From assembly GCA_040223615.1 (NCBI GenBank), contig JAVKFY010000041.1, forward strand, positions 1 to 24,839: a stretch of 24,839 nucleotides of DNA, written 5' to 3'. This DNA is from JAVKFY01 sp040223615. Lineage in GTDB: Bacteria > Pseudomonadota > Alphaproteobacteria > GCA-2731375. Below, piece after piece: positions 1 to 6,913 of this stretch. The notes beneath the pieces were generated by a model. The model saw only the letters and a list, made by a program, of their open reading frames with translations. It made no database searches and was not told where the DNA came from. A program made the position numbers and the translations under genes. How positions within the stretch are numbered: position 1 is the first letter of the stretch; each line of letters begins with the position of its first letter.

Positions 1-1
1 C

Positions 2-82
2 GGCGGTGCCGGAGTGACCATCACGCTGGCCGGCTTCGACGCCGACCAGCTCTCCGCCGCGGACTTACTGTTCGGCGGCTAG
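2..82 (+). CDS. C-terminal end of an RTX / haemolysin-type calcium-binding-like protein (partial)
   Basis: Only the last 26 codons are in the window, ending in TAG at 80-82. The tail reads as alternating hydrophobic and small residues (VTITLAGFDADQL, then SAADLLFGG). This matches the usual C-terminal signature of alphaproteobacterial RTX-type secreted proteins, in which a last 'itLaGvd...LtaaDFlF' segment follows the glycine-rich calcium-binding nonapeptides and acts in type I secretion. The nonapeptide repeats themselves lie outside the window, so the assignment rests on the tail alone. The stop codon is the first three bases of the left arm of a large inverted repeat. Confidence 0.5.
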   Translation, partial: GGAGVTITLAGFDADQLSAADLLFGG

Positions 83-206
83 AGCGTTTCATGTTGAGCC
101 GGCCCCAGCCCGCTCCCCCACCCGGCCACCCACAAGGATACTGGCGTTGGGTGGCCGGGTGGGGGAGCGGGCTGGTGCCGGTTCCGCAAAAGCGGGAAAC
201 GCTCTA
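80..206. repeat. Large two-tier palindrome between convergent genes, probable bidirectional terminator and dispersed repeat
   Basis: The outer arms are an 11-base inverted repeat, TAGAGCGTTTC, at 80-90 and 196-206. The inner arms are 34 bases each (99-132 and 148-181) with 33 of 34 positions complementary, enclosing a 15-base loop (133-147). Each outer arm begins with TAG, and these are the actual stop codons of the plus-strand gene (80-82) and the minus-strand lactonase-like gene (204-206). A GC-rich hairpin of this size between convergent genes should stop transcription from both sides, although there is no T tract. AGAGCGTTTC-type ends resemble intergenic repeats I recall from alphaproteobacterial genomes; whether this one is multicopy cannot be checked here. 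Confidence 0.85.
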
Positions 207-968
207 ACCGACCTGCGCCGGGGCCTGCGGAACGGTGGCCCAGAAATCGGGGTCGAGGCCGTAGAAGATGCGGGCGCCGGCGTCGCGCAGGCGGCGTAGC
301 GAGAGCAGCGACTGCATCATCTGGTCGCGGTCGTGGAAGATCGCCGGCAGCACCAGCTCCTCCATGGTGCGGCGCAAATAGCAGGCATCGCCGGTCAGCA
401 CCACGTCGCCGGACTCCAGCTTCACCTTCAGCGACTGGTGGCCCGGCGTGTGGCCGTAGGTCGGTAGGCAGACCACCGAGCCGTCGCCGAACAGGTCGTG
501 CTCGCCGTCGACCTGGTTGACGTCGTGGCCGTGATCGATGTCCTGCTGGTGGAAGCCGTTGGCATGCGCCAGGTCGGGATCCTGCGCCGCCTGCCATTCG
601 CGGCGCTGGATCACCATCTGCGCGTTCGGCACGTGCTCGTTGCCGCCGGCGTGGTCGAAATGCAGGTGCGAGTTGATCAGGTACTTGATATCGGCGATGT
701 CGATGTCGAGCGTCGCCAGCCGCGCCGCGATGTCCTCGCCGGCCTTGTACTCGACCTTGAAGGCCTTGCTGAGGCGCTCGCCCATGCGCTTGGCCGGATC
801 GTGCTGGATCGACCGGTGCAGGCCGCTGTCGAACACCGCCCGGCCCTTGGGGTGGTCGATCAGGTAGCACGGCACCGGTATGCGCAGCTCGCCATCCTCG
901 CCGGGAACGAAGTTCTTCATCTTCATGGTCAGCCAGCCGCAGGTCATGGCGTAGAGCTTCACGGTCAT
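204..968 (-). CDS. Metallo-beta-lactamase fold hydrolase, N-acyl homoserine lactonase-like
   Basis: The protein has 254 residues. The family hydrolyses the lactone ring of acyl-homoserine lactone signals or related lactones with a di-metal centre. The HxHxDH motif is present (H101, H103, D105, H106), as are a following His (H173 or H177 in YGHTPGH) and the bridging Asp (D194 in LTGDA). The last metal-ligand His of lactonases, in the family's F-F/Y-G-H-D segment, is Leu here (L238 in FYGLD). The ATG at 966-968 is preceded by AGGAAA at a good distance. It is the third gene of a minus-strand operon, 8 bases after the GNAT gene. The missing ligand makes lactonase activity uncertain. The broader label 'MBL-fold hydrolase' is safe. 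Confidence 0.8.
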   Translation of the reverse strand: MTVKLYAMTCGWLTMKMKNFVPGEDGELRIPVPCYLIDHPKGRAVFDSGLHRSIQHDPAKRMGERLSKAFKVEYKAGEDIAARLATLDIDIADIKYLINSHLHFDHAGGNEHVPNAQMVIQRREWQAAQDPDLAHANGFHQQDIDHGHDVNQVDGEHDLFGDGSVVCLPTYGHTPGHQSLKVKLESGDVVLTGDACYLRRTMEELVLPAIFHDRDQMMQSLLSLRRLRDAGARIFYGLDPDFWATVPQAPAQVG

Positions 969-976
969 GTGGTTTC

Positions 977-1843
977 CTATCCCAGTTCCGGCCCGGCGAT
1001 GGCGTAGACCTCGCCCGGCGTGTCGAGTGGTTCGGATCGGTCCAGCAGCATGCGCACGTAGCCGCGTTGGCGGGTGAAGCCGGCAGCGTCGAGCGCGGCG
1101 CGAAAGCTCGACTGGTGGTCGGCAACGTCGATCAGCACCGGCCCCGGCACCGCCGCCAGCGCGGCCTGCAGCAACGCCAGCGCGGAGGCCTCGTCGCGGG
1201 CGGAGAGCGACCCGATCTGGTGCATGGTGCGGCCGCCGCGGCCAAGGCAGAAGCCGGCAACCGGGTCGCCCGCGACCCACGCGGCTTCCGGCCAGCGCCG
1301 CAGCAGGTAGCGCAGCACGGGCAGCCGGTCGGCGCCGAACACGGTACGGTCATAGGCGGCGACGCCCGGCAGGTCGGTTTCGGTCATGGGGCGGAGCGCG
1401 GCATCGACGCCCACCTCCCCTATCGCCTCCCCCCTGGAGGGCGGAGGGGGACCCGCTCGCACCAACCGGCTGAGGCTGTACACGTCCTTGAAGCCGAGTG
1501 GCAGGTAGACCTGCCTTCCGGCCTCGGTGGCGTCGAGGCCGGCGATCAGGTCGTGTTCGGCGCACCAGGCCATGCAGCGGCGCAGCATCTCGCTGGCGAT
1601 GCCCTGACGCCGGCGCGCGTCGGTCACCAGGATCATCGCGATCCAGCCGAAGAGCTGGTACGGCAGCGTCAGGCCGGTGGCGACGATGCCCTCCGGTGCG
1701 CTGACCGCCAGGCCGGCGCCGGCGGCGATCATCGCGCGCCAGTCGTCGCCGGATTGGTTCCAGCCGGCCTCCAGGCTCAGCGCCTGGGCGGCGGCGAGGT
1801 CGGCCGGCGTCAGCGGCCGGTAGGCCAGCTCAGTACTGGCCAT
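977..1843 (-). CDS. Two-domain GNAT acetyltransferase
   Basis: The protein has 288 residues. The N-terminal GNAT domain (about 7-128) carries the acetyl-CoA binding motif A: the beta strand IAMILVTD followed by RRRQGIA (78-83), then the 'YLPLGF' element near residue 115. The C-terminal half (about 148-270) looks like the second acetyltransferase domain (Acetyltransf_18 type) often found in this architecture. Substrate is unknown. The linker (131-146) contains GPPPPSRGEAIGEVG, encoded by a pyrimidine/purine-skewed imperfect palindrome that looks like an inserted intergenic repeat. The ATG at 1841-1843 lies inside the 3' end of the upstream SDR gene (14-base overlap), so the two are probably translationally coupled. 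Confidence 0.8.
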   Translation of the reverse strand: MASTELAYRPLTPADLAAAQALSLEAGWNQSGDDWRAMIAAGAGLAVSAPEGIVATGLTLPYQLFGWIAMILVTDARRRQGIASEMLRRCMAWCAEHDLIAGLDATEAGRQVYLPLGFKDVYSLSRLVRAGPPPPSRGEAIGEVGVDAALRPMTETDLPGVAAYDRTVFGADRLPVLRYLLRRWPEAAWVAGDPVAGFCLGRGGRTMHQIGSLSARDEASALALLQAALAAVPGPVLIDVADHQSSFRAALDAAGFTRQRGYVRMLLDRSEPLDTPGEVYAIAGPELG

Positions 1844-2876
1844 CGCGGACTTCGTAGTGCGTCGGCTTGCCCAGGCTGCCGCCGCCGCGGCCGAGCCAGT
1901 CGGCGACCCAGTCGACCATCTGGCCCAGCGGCACGGTCGGGTAACCGAAGAGCTGCGCGGCCAGCGCGGTATCGACCAGCCAGCCGGTCGCCGTCTCCTC
2001 GCCGACGAGCTTCGCCTCGGTGTCGAAACGCGCCGCGAAGGCCTGCGCCAGCCAGCGGATCGAGACGGTCTCCGGCCCGGAGACGTTGAGCGGCGCGGCC
2101 GGGGTGGCGACGTGGCGCAGCGCGCGCAGCGACTGGGCGTTGGCATCGCCCTGCCAGATCACGTTGACATGGCCCATCGACACATCGACCGGCTCGCCGG
2201 CCAGCACCTTGGAAGCAACGTCGTGCAGCACGCCGTAGCGCATGTCGATGGCGTAGCTCAGCCGGATGATCCGGCCGCCATTGCCGTTCACGTTGGTGAA
2301 ATGCTGGAACATGCGCTCGCGCGCGACGCAGGAGGCGGCATAGTCGCCGGGCGGCGGCGTCGCCGGCATCGACTCCGGCGCGCCCTGCGAGGTCACCGGC
2401 ACGAACGGATAGACGCAGGCGGTGGAGAAGGCGACCAGCCGGGCCTTGGTATAACGCTCGGCGACCAGCGCCGGCACGTAGCCGTTCATCGCCCAGGTCA
2501 GCGGCTCGTTGCCGGACGAGCCGAACTTGCGCCCGGCCATGAACACCACATTCTCGACGTCGGGCAACGCCTCGACCTGCTTGCGGTCGAGCAGGTCGCA
2601 GGCGATGGTCTCGATGTCCCAGCCCTCGAGCTTGTCGCGCACGCCGGGCTCGGAGAAGCGGGCGACACCGATCACGCGCTTGTCCGGCGCCGCCCGCTTG
2701 GCCATCCGCGCCAGGGTCGGCCCCATCTTGCCGCCGATGCCGGCGACCAGGATGTCGCCCGGCACCGCCGCCAGGTCGTCGATCAGCGCCTGCGTCGGCC
2801 GGGTCATCACCTCTTCCAGGTGCGCCTCGTCCTCGAACCGGGCCGGCAGGCCGGCCTGGGTCAGTAAGTCGGTCAT
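1830..2876 (-). CDS. NAD-dependent epimerase/dehydratase (extended SDR) family protein, atypical active site
   Basis: The protein has 348 residues. A Rossmann fold is indicated by DILVAGIGGKMG (41-52), with a glycine pattern GxGGxxG near the N terminus. Later elements fit an NDP-sugar epimerase-like protein: 'NVVFMAGRKFGSSG' (109-122), 'AFSTACVYPF' (149-158), then DYAASC (178-183) and RERMF. The catalytic YxxxK of SDRs reads YxxxC (Y179, C183). This may be a trait of the subfamily or a loss of catalytic function. The ATG at 2874-2876 was chosen because GAGGAG lies 6 bases upstream, although the frame stays open for 43 more codons. It is the first gene of a three-gene operon and is divergent from the large ATPase gene, with 131 bases between the start codons. 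Confidence 0.75.
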   Translation of the reverse strand: MTDLLTQAGLPARFEDEAHLEEVMTRPTQALIDDLAAVPGDILVAGIGGKMGPTLARMAKRAAPDKRVIGVARFSEPGVRDKLEGWDIETIACDLLDRKQVEALPDVENVVFMAGRKFGSSGNEPLTWAMNGYVPALVAERYTKARLVAFSTACVYPFVPVTSQGAPESMPATPPPGDYAASCVARERMFQHFTNVNGNGGRIIRLSYAIDMRYGVLHDVASKVLAGEPVDVSMGHVNVIWQGDANAQSLRALRHVATPAAPLNVSGPETVSIRWLAQAFAARFDTEAKLVGEETATGWLVDTALAAQLFGYPTVPLGQMVDWVADWLGRGGGSLGKPTHYEVRDGQY

Positions 2877-3007
2877 CTCAAGCTCCTCGAACCAGGGCTG
2901 ATTGTCCGGCATCGCGGGCGTCGTCGGCAAGGCTGGCCAAGCGCCCGCGCCGGTGCCATGTTGCCGGCGACCTTCGCCCCACCGGATGACGGGACACGCG
3001 GCCACTC
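2877..3007. promoter_or_regulatory. Divergent promoter region between the SDR operon and the AAA/TPR gene
   Basis: These 131 bases separate the start codons of two divergent transcription units, so they must hold the promoter of the minus-strand operon and very probably that of the plus-strand ATPase gene. The only clear element is the GAGGAG ribosome binding site of the SDR gene, read on the minus strand. I see no convincing -35/-10 pair and no clear operator palindrome. Confidence 0.5.
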
Positions 3008-6000
3008 ATGCGCGACATCAAGGCTTGGCTGGAATCGCTGGGGCTGTCGCACCTGGCGCCGACCTTCGAAGCCGAGCGGATCGACCTGGACGTGCTCGCC
3101 GAGGTCACCGACGAGCACCTGAAAGAGCTAGGCATCACTGCCATGGGCGATCGCATGCGGCTGCGCCGGGCGATCGCCGAGCGGCGGCCGGCGGGCAACT
3201 TCGCCGCCGCCATCGGCGCGGAACGGCGCCAGATCACGGTGCTGATGCTGGGCGGCGGCGATACCCCGGCGGCCCGCGTCGCCATCGAAGTCGCCGGCGG
3301 TCACCTGATCGAGGCCGACGACGGCACGCTGACCGTGATGTTCGGCTTCCCGGCAGCGCTGGAAGACGCCGCCGATCGTGCCGTGCGGCTCGGCCTGGCG
3401 CTGCGCGAGACCAGCCCGCAGGGCCGCATCGGCGTGACGACCGGCGTCATGACCATCGAGGCCGACAGCGCGGAGCCGACCGGCGACCTGCCGGCCCGGG
3501 CCCGCGCGCTGCAGGAGCTGGCCGGCGCCGGCGACCTGCTGATCGCCGAGGCGACGCGGACCATGGCCGGGGCCGGGTTCATCTACCGCGGTATCGACCG
3601 GCGCCGGCTCAGCGACATGCCCGAGACCAGCGCGGTGTGGCAGGTGCTGGGCCGCGAGACCGTCGCCAGCCGCTACAAGGCCGAGCGCGGCCAGCGCATG
3701 TCGCCGCTGGTCGGACGGCAGCGCGAGCTCGACTTCCTGGTCGAGCGCTGGCGCCAGGCCCGCGCCGGCGAGGGTCAGGTGGTGCTGGTCGGCGGCGAGG
3801 CCGGTATCGGCAAGTCGCGCCTGATCGAGGCGCTGGTGGAACGGCTGTCGGCCGACCAGCCGGTGATCTTCCGCTACCAGGGCGTCGCTGCGCTGTCGAA
3901 CACCGCGCTGCACGCCATGGCGGCGCAGGTCGAGCGGGTCAGCCGGTTCCAGTTCGGCGACGACGACGCCACCAAGCTGGACAAGCTGCGTCAGGCGATG
4001 GTGCCGGAGGCGCTGGACGAGGAAGATTTCGCGGCGCTGGCGACGATGCTGGCAATCCCGCTGCCGACGCCGCAGCCGGCGATGGCGCCGGACGAACGCA
4101 AGCGACGCCTGTTCAAGGCGATCTCGGCGCAACTGCTGGCGGTGGCGCGGCGCAGCCCGATGCTGATCGTGCTGGAAGACGCGCACTGGCTGGATCCGAC
4201 CTCGAACGAACTCAACGACATGGTCGCCGGGCTGATCGTCGACCAGCCGGTGATGATGGTGGTGACGCACCGGCCCGGCTTCACCACATCGTGGGGCGAG
4301 CATGGCAATGTCACGGCGATCCAGATCGGCACGCTGAACGCGCACGAGGCCGCGCAGATGCTGGGCGCGCTGGCCGGCGGGATGCTGCCGCCGGCGGCGA
4401 CGCGCCGCATCCTGGCCCGCGCCGAGGGCAACCCGCTGTACCTGGAGGAACTGGCCCGCACCGTGCTGGTCCGGCAGGTGCCGTCGGTTGCCGGCGCCGA
4501 GCCCGCCGTGCCGGCCTCGCTGCAGGAATCGCTGCAGACCCGGATCGACCTGCTGGGCCGGGCCAAGCCGGTGGCGCTGGCCGCGGCGGCGATCGGCCGG
4601 GAATGGTCGGTCGACCTGCTGCGCAGCGTGCTGGACCTGGAGAAATCGGCGATCGAGGCACACTTGCAGGCGTTGCGCGAGGCCGGACTGGCGCATCCGG
4701 TGGCCGACGCCGCGGTGCCGACCTACGCGTTCAAGCACGCGCTGATCCGCGACGCCGCCTACGCCACGCTGCCGCCGGAGCAGCGCCGTCATCTGCACGC
4801 CACCATCGCCGGCATCGTGCGCGACGAGTTCCCGATGCTGGCGGCGCAGCGGCCGGAGCTGCTGGCGCAGCACTTCACCGCCGCGGAGGCCTGGCCGCAG
4901 GCGGTGGCGGCCTGGCGCCAGGCGGCCGCGACCGCCGCCGCCAGCTCCTCGCACGCCGAGGCGATGAGCAACGCGCGGCGCGGCCTGGAGCTGCTGCACC
5001 GGCTCGACAACCAGGCGGCGCGCGACGTCGGCGAGCTGGAAATGCGGCTGGTGCTCGGGCTCGGCTATCAGGCGCTGAAGGGCTTCGCCGATCCCTCGGT
5101 GGAGACCGAGCTGGGCCGCGCCTGGACGCTGGCCGGTGATGTCGGCACCGATGAGCAGCGCGGCGACATCCTGGGCGGCCTGCTGCACTTCTACTTCCTG
5201 CGCGGCGAACCGCGCCGGGCCCGCGAGCAGGCCGAGGCGCTGATCGCGTTGTCGCGGCGTGCCGGCATGACCGATCGGCTGGCGGCGGCGCGCGCCGAGC
5301 TCGGCAACATCACCTTCTGGCTCGGCGACTTTCGCGGCGCGCTGGCCGAGCTGGACGACTGTCTTGAGATCGTGCGCCGGATGCAGAGCGTCGGCGACCT
5401 GCGCGGCCAGCTCGACCCGCGCGTCATCGGCCATGCCTATCGCGGGCTGGTGCACTGGTATCTCGGCCACCCGGCCCGCGCCCGCAACGATGCGCAGGAG
5501 GCCCTGCGGCAAGCCCGCGCTTTGCACCAGCCGTTCGCGCTCGCGACCGCGCTGATGTGGGCCTACTACGTGCACTACATTCGCGGCGACACGGCGACGG
5601 CGGCCGCGCTGGTGGTCGAACTGCGGCAGCTGAGCGACGAGCAGGGCTTCGCGCACTGGCGTTCGAGATGTCGGGGCGCCGAGGCGCAGCTCTGCCTGGA
5701 CCGGGGCGAGATCGCCGACGCGTCGGCGTTGCTGGACGAGTCCATCGCCCTGATGCGGGATGCCGGCGCGGTGCGCGAACGGTCGTGGCAACTGGCGCTA
5801 TCGGCACGGCTGGCGATGGCGCAAGGCCGGCCGGCCGCGGCGCTGGCGGCGCTGGACGAGGCGCTGACCGCGAGCAAGGCGGTGAAGGAAGAGCACCTGC
5901 TGGCCGAGTTGCACCGGTTTCGTGCCCGCCTGCTGCCCGACGACAAGGCGGTGCCGGAGCTGGAGACCGCGCTGGCGGTATCGCGCCAGCAACAGGCGAA

Positions 6001-6166
6001 GTCGCTGGAACTGCGGGCCGCCACCGACCTGGCGCGACGCCACCAGCATGCCGGCGACATTGCCGCGGCGCGGGCCCTGCTGCAGCCCGTCGTTGCGTGG
6101 TTCACCGAGGACGATGGCGATCGGGCCCTGGCCAGCGCACGCAGGCTGCTGAGCCGACTGGAGTGA
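3008..6166 (+). CDS. SAM domain / degenerate class III cyclase / AAA ATPase / TPR regulator
   Basis: The protein has 1052 residues. Residues 1-60 form a SAM domain (IKAWLESLGL ... LKELGI). Residues about 71-215 are the remnant of an adenylate/guanylate cyclase domain: it starts with the family's AERRQITV and ends with the family's AEATRT...VWQVLGRE stretch. The segment that normally carries the two metal-binding Asp residues is missing, so cyclase activity is unlikely. Residues about 234-640 form an ATPase module, with Walker A GGEAGIGKS (262-270) and Walker B LIVLEDAHWLD (386-396). The remainder (about 640-1050) is alpha-helical TPR-like repeats. Related SAM-cyclase-AAA-TPR proteins are large signalling ATPases. 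The ribosome binding site is weak. A 69-residue gene follows 12 bases after the stop. Confidence 0.85.
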   Translation: MRDIKAWLESLGLSHLAPTFEAERIDLDVLAEVTDEHLKELGITAMGDRMRLRRAIAERRPAGNFAAAIGAERRQITVLMLGGGDTPAARVAIEVAGGHLIEADDGTLTVMFGFPAALEDAADRAVRLGLALRETSPQGRIGVTTGVMTIEADSAEPTGDLPARARALQELAGAGDLLIAEATRTMAGAGFIYRGIDRRRLSDMPETSAVWQVLGRETVASRYKAERGQRMSPLVGRQRELDFLVERWRQARAGEGQVVLVGGEAGIGKSRLIEALVERLSADQPVIFRYQGVAALSNTALHAMAAQVERVSRFQFGDDDATKLDKLRQAMVPEALDEEDFAALATMLAIPLPTPQPAMAPDERKRRLFKAISAQLLAVARRSPMLIVLEDAHWLDPTSNELNDMVAGLIVDQPVMMVVTHRPGFTTSWGEHGNVTAIQIGTLNAHEAAQMLGALAGGMLPPAATRRILARAEGNPLYLEELARTVLVRQVPSVAGAEPAVPASLQESLQTRIDLLGRAKPVALAAAAIGREWSVDLLRSVLDLEKSAIEAHLQALREAGLAHPVADAAVPTYAFKHALIRDAAYATLPPEQRRHLHATIAGIVRDEFPMLAAQRPELLAQHFTAAEAWPQAVAAWRQAAATAAASSSHAEAMSNARRGLELLHRLDNQAARDVGELEMRLVLGLGYQALKGFADPSVETELGRAWTLAGDVGTDEQRGDILGGLLHFYFLRGEPRRAREQAEALIALSRRAGMTDRLAAARAELGNITFWLGDFRGALAELDDCLEIVRRMQSVGDLRGQLDPRVIGHAYRGLVHWYLGHPARARNDAQEALRQARALHQPFALATALMWAYYVHYIRGDTATAAALVVELRQLSDEQGFAHWRSRCRGAEAQLCLDRGEIADASALLDESIALMRDAGAVRERSWQLALSARLAMAQGRPAAALAALDEALTASKAVKEEHLLAELHRFRARLLPDDKAVPELETALAVSRQQQAKSLELRAATDLARRHQHAGDIAAARALLQPVVAWFTEDDGDRALASARRLLSRLE

Positions 6167-6178
6167 GGAGCGACGACG

Positions 6179-6388
6179 ATGGCGTGGGAAGAGCTGGAGG
6201 CCGAGGCCAACCTGGTGCTCGGCGAGATCGACGCGGGCGCGGAGAACCGTCACGCCCTGTACCTGCGGCTGCGCGAGGCGCTGTTGCAGATGCGCGCCTA
6301 CGGCATGCCGCTGCCCGGCAACCTGGTCCGGGTCGAGCGCGAGCTGGAGGCCGAGTTCGGCGGCCCGCCGGAGACCACGGAGGAATAG
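6179..6388 (+). CDS. Small acidic helical protein, unknown function
   Basis: The protein has 69 residues and is rich in Glu, Leu, Ala and Arg. It is probably two helices (about 3-20 and 23-41) and a Glu-rich tail, with no signal peptide or membrane segment. The ribosome binding site TGAGGAG (6164-6170) overlaps the stop codon of the ATPase gene, with 8 bases to the ATG. The two genes are therefore very probably co-transcribed and coupled, and the small protein may be a partner of the large ATPase. I do not recognise its family. The evidence that it is real is the strong ribosome binding site, the tight spacing and the coding-like composition. Confidence 0.7.
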   Translation: MAWEELEAEANLVLGEIDAGAENRHALYLRLREALLQMRAYGMPLPGNLVRVERELEAEFGGPPETTEE

Positions 6389-6397
6389 CCAACCTTA

Positions 6398-6428
6398 GTT
6401 GCGGCGACCGTCACAGAGGTCGGGCAAC
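6398..6428 (+). other. Bulged hairpin between the small acidic gene and the SnoaL-like gene
   Basis: Arms GTTGC..CGACC (6398-6409) and GGTCG.GCAAC (6418-6428) pair with a 1-2 base bulge around an 8-base loop. There is no T tract after it, so it is not a classical terminator. It may be an attenuating or processing structure in the leader of the SnoaL-like gene. Confidence 0.35.
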
Positions 6429-6458
6429 ATCGGAACATTCCGAAGGAAGGAAGACAAG

Positions 6459-6839
6459 ATGAGCGCAGCAGATGGCATTGCCGCCACCAACGTCACATTC
6501 GAGCAGAATGTCGCGGCCGGAAACGCAGCCGGCGTCGCCGCCTGCTACACCGAGGATGCGATGTTCATGATCCCGAATGCCGCGCCGCTTGTTGGCCGGG
6601 CCGCGATCGAAGGCTTCTTCGCGGCCGCTGGCGAAGGCGGTATCACTAGCATTGTGTTGCAAACCGACGAAGTGCTGGACTTCGGCGACACCGCCAACGA
6701 AGTCGGCACCTACGAGCTGAAGGCCGGCGACGCCACCGCCGACAAGGGCAGTTTCGTGGTGATCTGGAAGAAGACCGCCGACGGCTGGAAGCTGTACCGG
6801 GACATCATCGCCTCGACCCAACCGGCGCCGGCCGGCTAA
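6459..6839 (+). CDS. SnoaL-like / DUF4440 (NTF2-fold) protein
   Basis: The protein has 126 residues, which is normal for the fold. The pattern is typical of NTF2-like proteins: an N-terminal helix with 'AAGNAAGVAACYTEDAMF', then 'PLVGRAAIEGFF', and a C-terminal strand pair 'GSFVVIWKKTADGWKLYRD'. Such proteins bind small hydrophobic ligands in a conical pocket; some are isomerases or cyclases, but this sequence does not tell which. The ATG at 6459 was chosen over an in-frame start 20 codons upstream because AAGGAAGG precedes it and homology-like sequence begins there. A bulged hairpin (6398-6428) precedes the gene, so it may have its own transcript. Confidence 0.75.
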   Translation: MSAADGIAATNVTFEQNVAAGNAAGVAACYTEDAMFMIPNAAPLVGRAAIEGFFAAAGEGGITSIVLQTDEVLDFGDTANEVGTYELKAGDATADKGSFVVIWKKTADGWKLYRDIIASTQPAPAG

Positions 6840-6886
6840 GGCGCCGACACGTCCCCGGCTGTACCGCGGCGTGTGATCCAAGGTAG

Positions 6887-6900
6887 ACCGACCCGTCGGT
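6887..6900. promoter_or_regulatory. Short palindrome just upstream of pobA
   Basis: ACCGACCCGTCGGT is a 5-base inverted repeat (ACCGA / TCGGT) around CCCG. It ends 3 bases before the GGGAGGG ribosome binding site of pobA. As DNA it could be an operator half-site pair; as RNA it is a small hairpin next to the ribosome binding site. No regulator gene of the PobR type is found next to pobA in the window, so the link to regulation is inferred from position only. Confidence 0.3.
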
Positions 6901-6913
6901 AAGGGAGGGTCAG

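Noticed and set aside
498..1007. Open frame of 169 codons on the plus strand over the lactonase-like gene
   Set aside because: Shadow of a high-GC gene: the minus strand has clear family motifs and a ribosome binding site, while this frame has neither.
2877..3007. In-frame 43-codon N-terminal extension of the SDR protein
   Set aside because: The extension is Pro/Gly/Arg-rich without family similarity, and a good GAGGAG site precedes the internal ATG at 2876.
3128..5791. Open frame of 887 codons on the minus strand across the AAA/TPR gene
   Set aside because: Composition is Arg/His/Gln/Gly-rich nonsense typical of antisense frames at high GC; no domain is visible.
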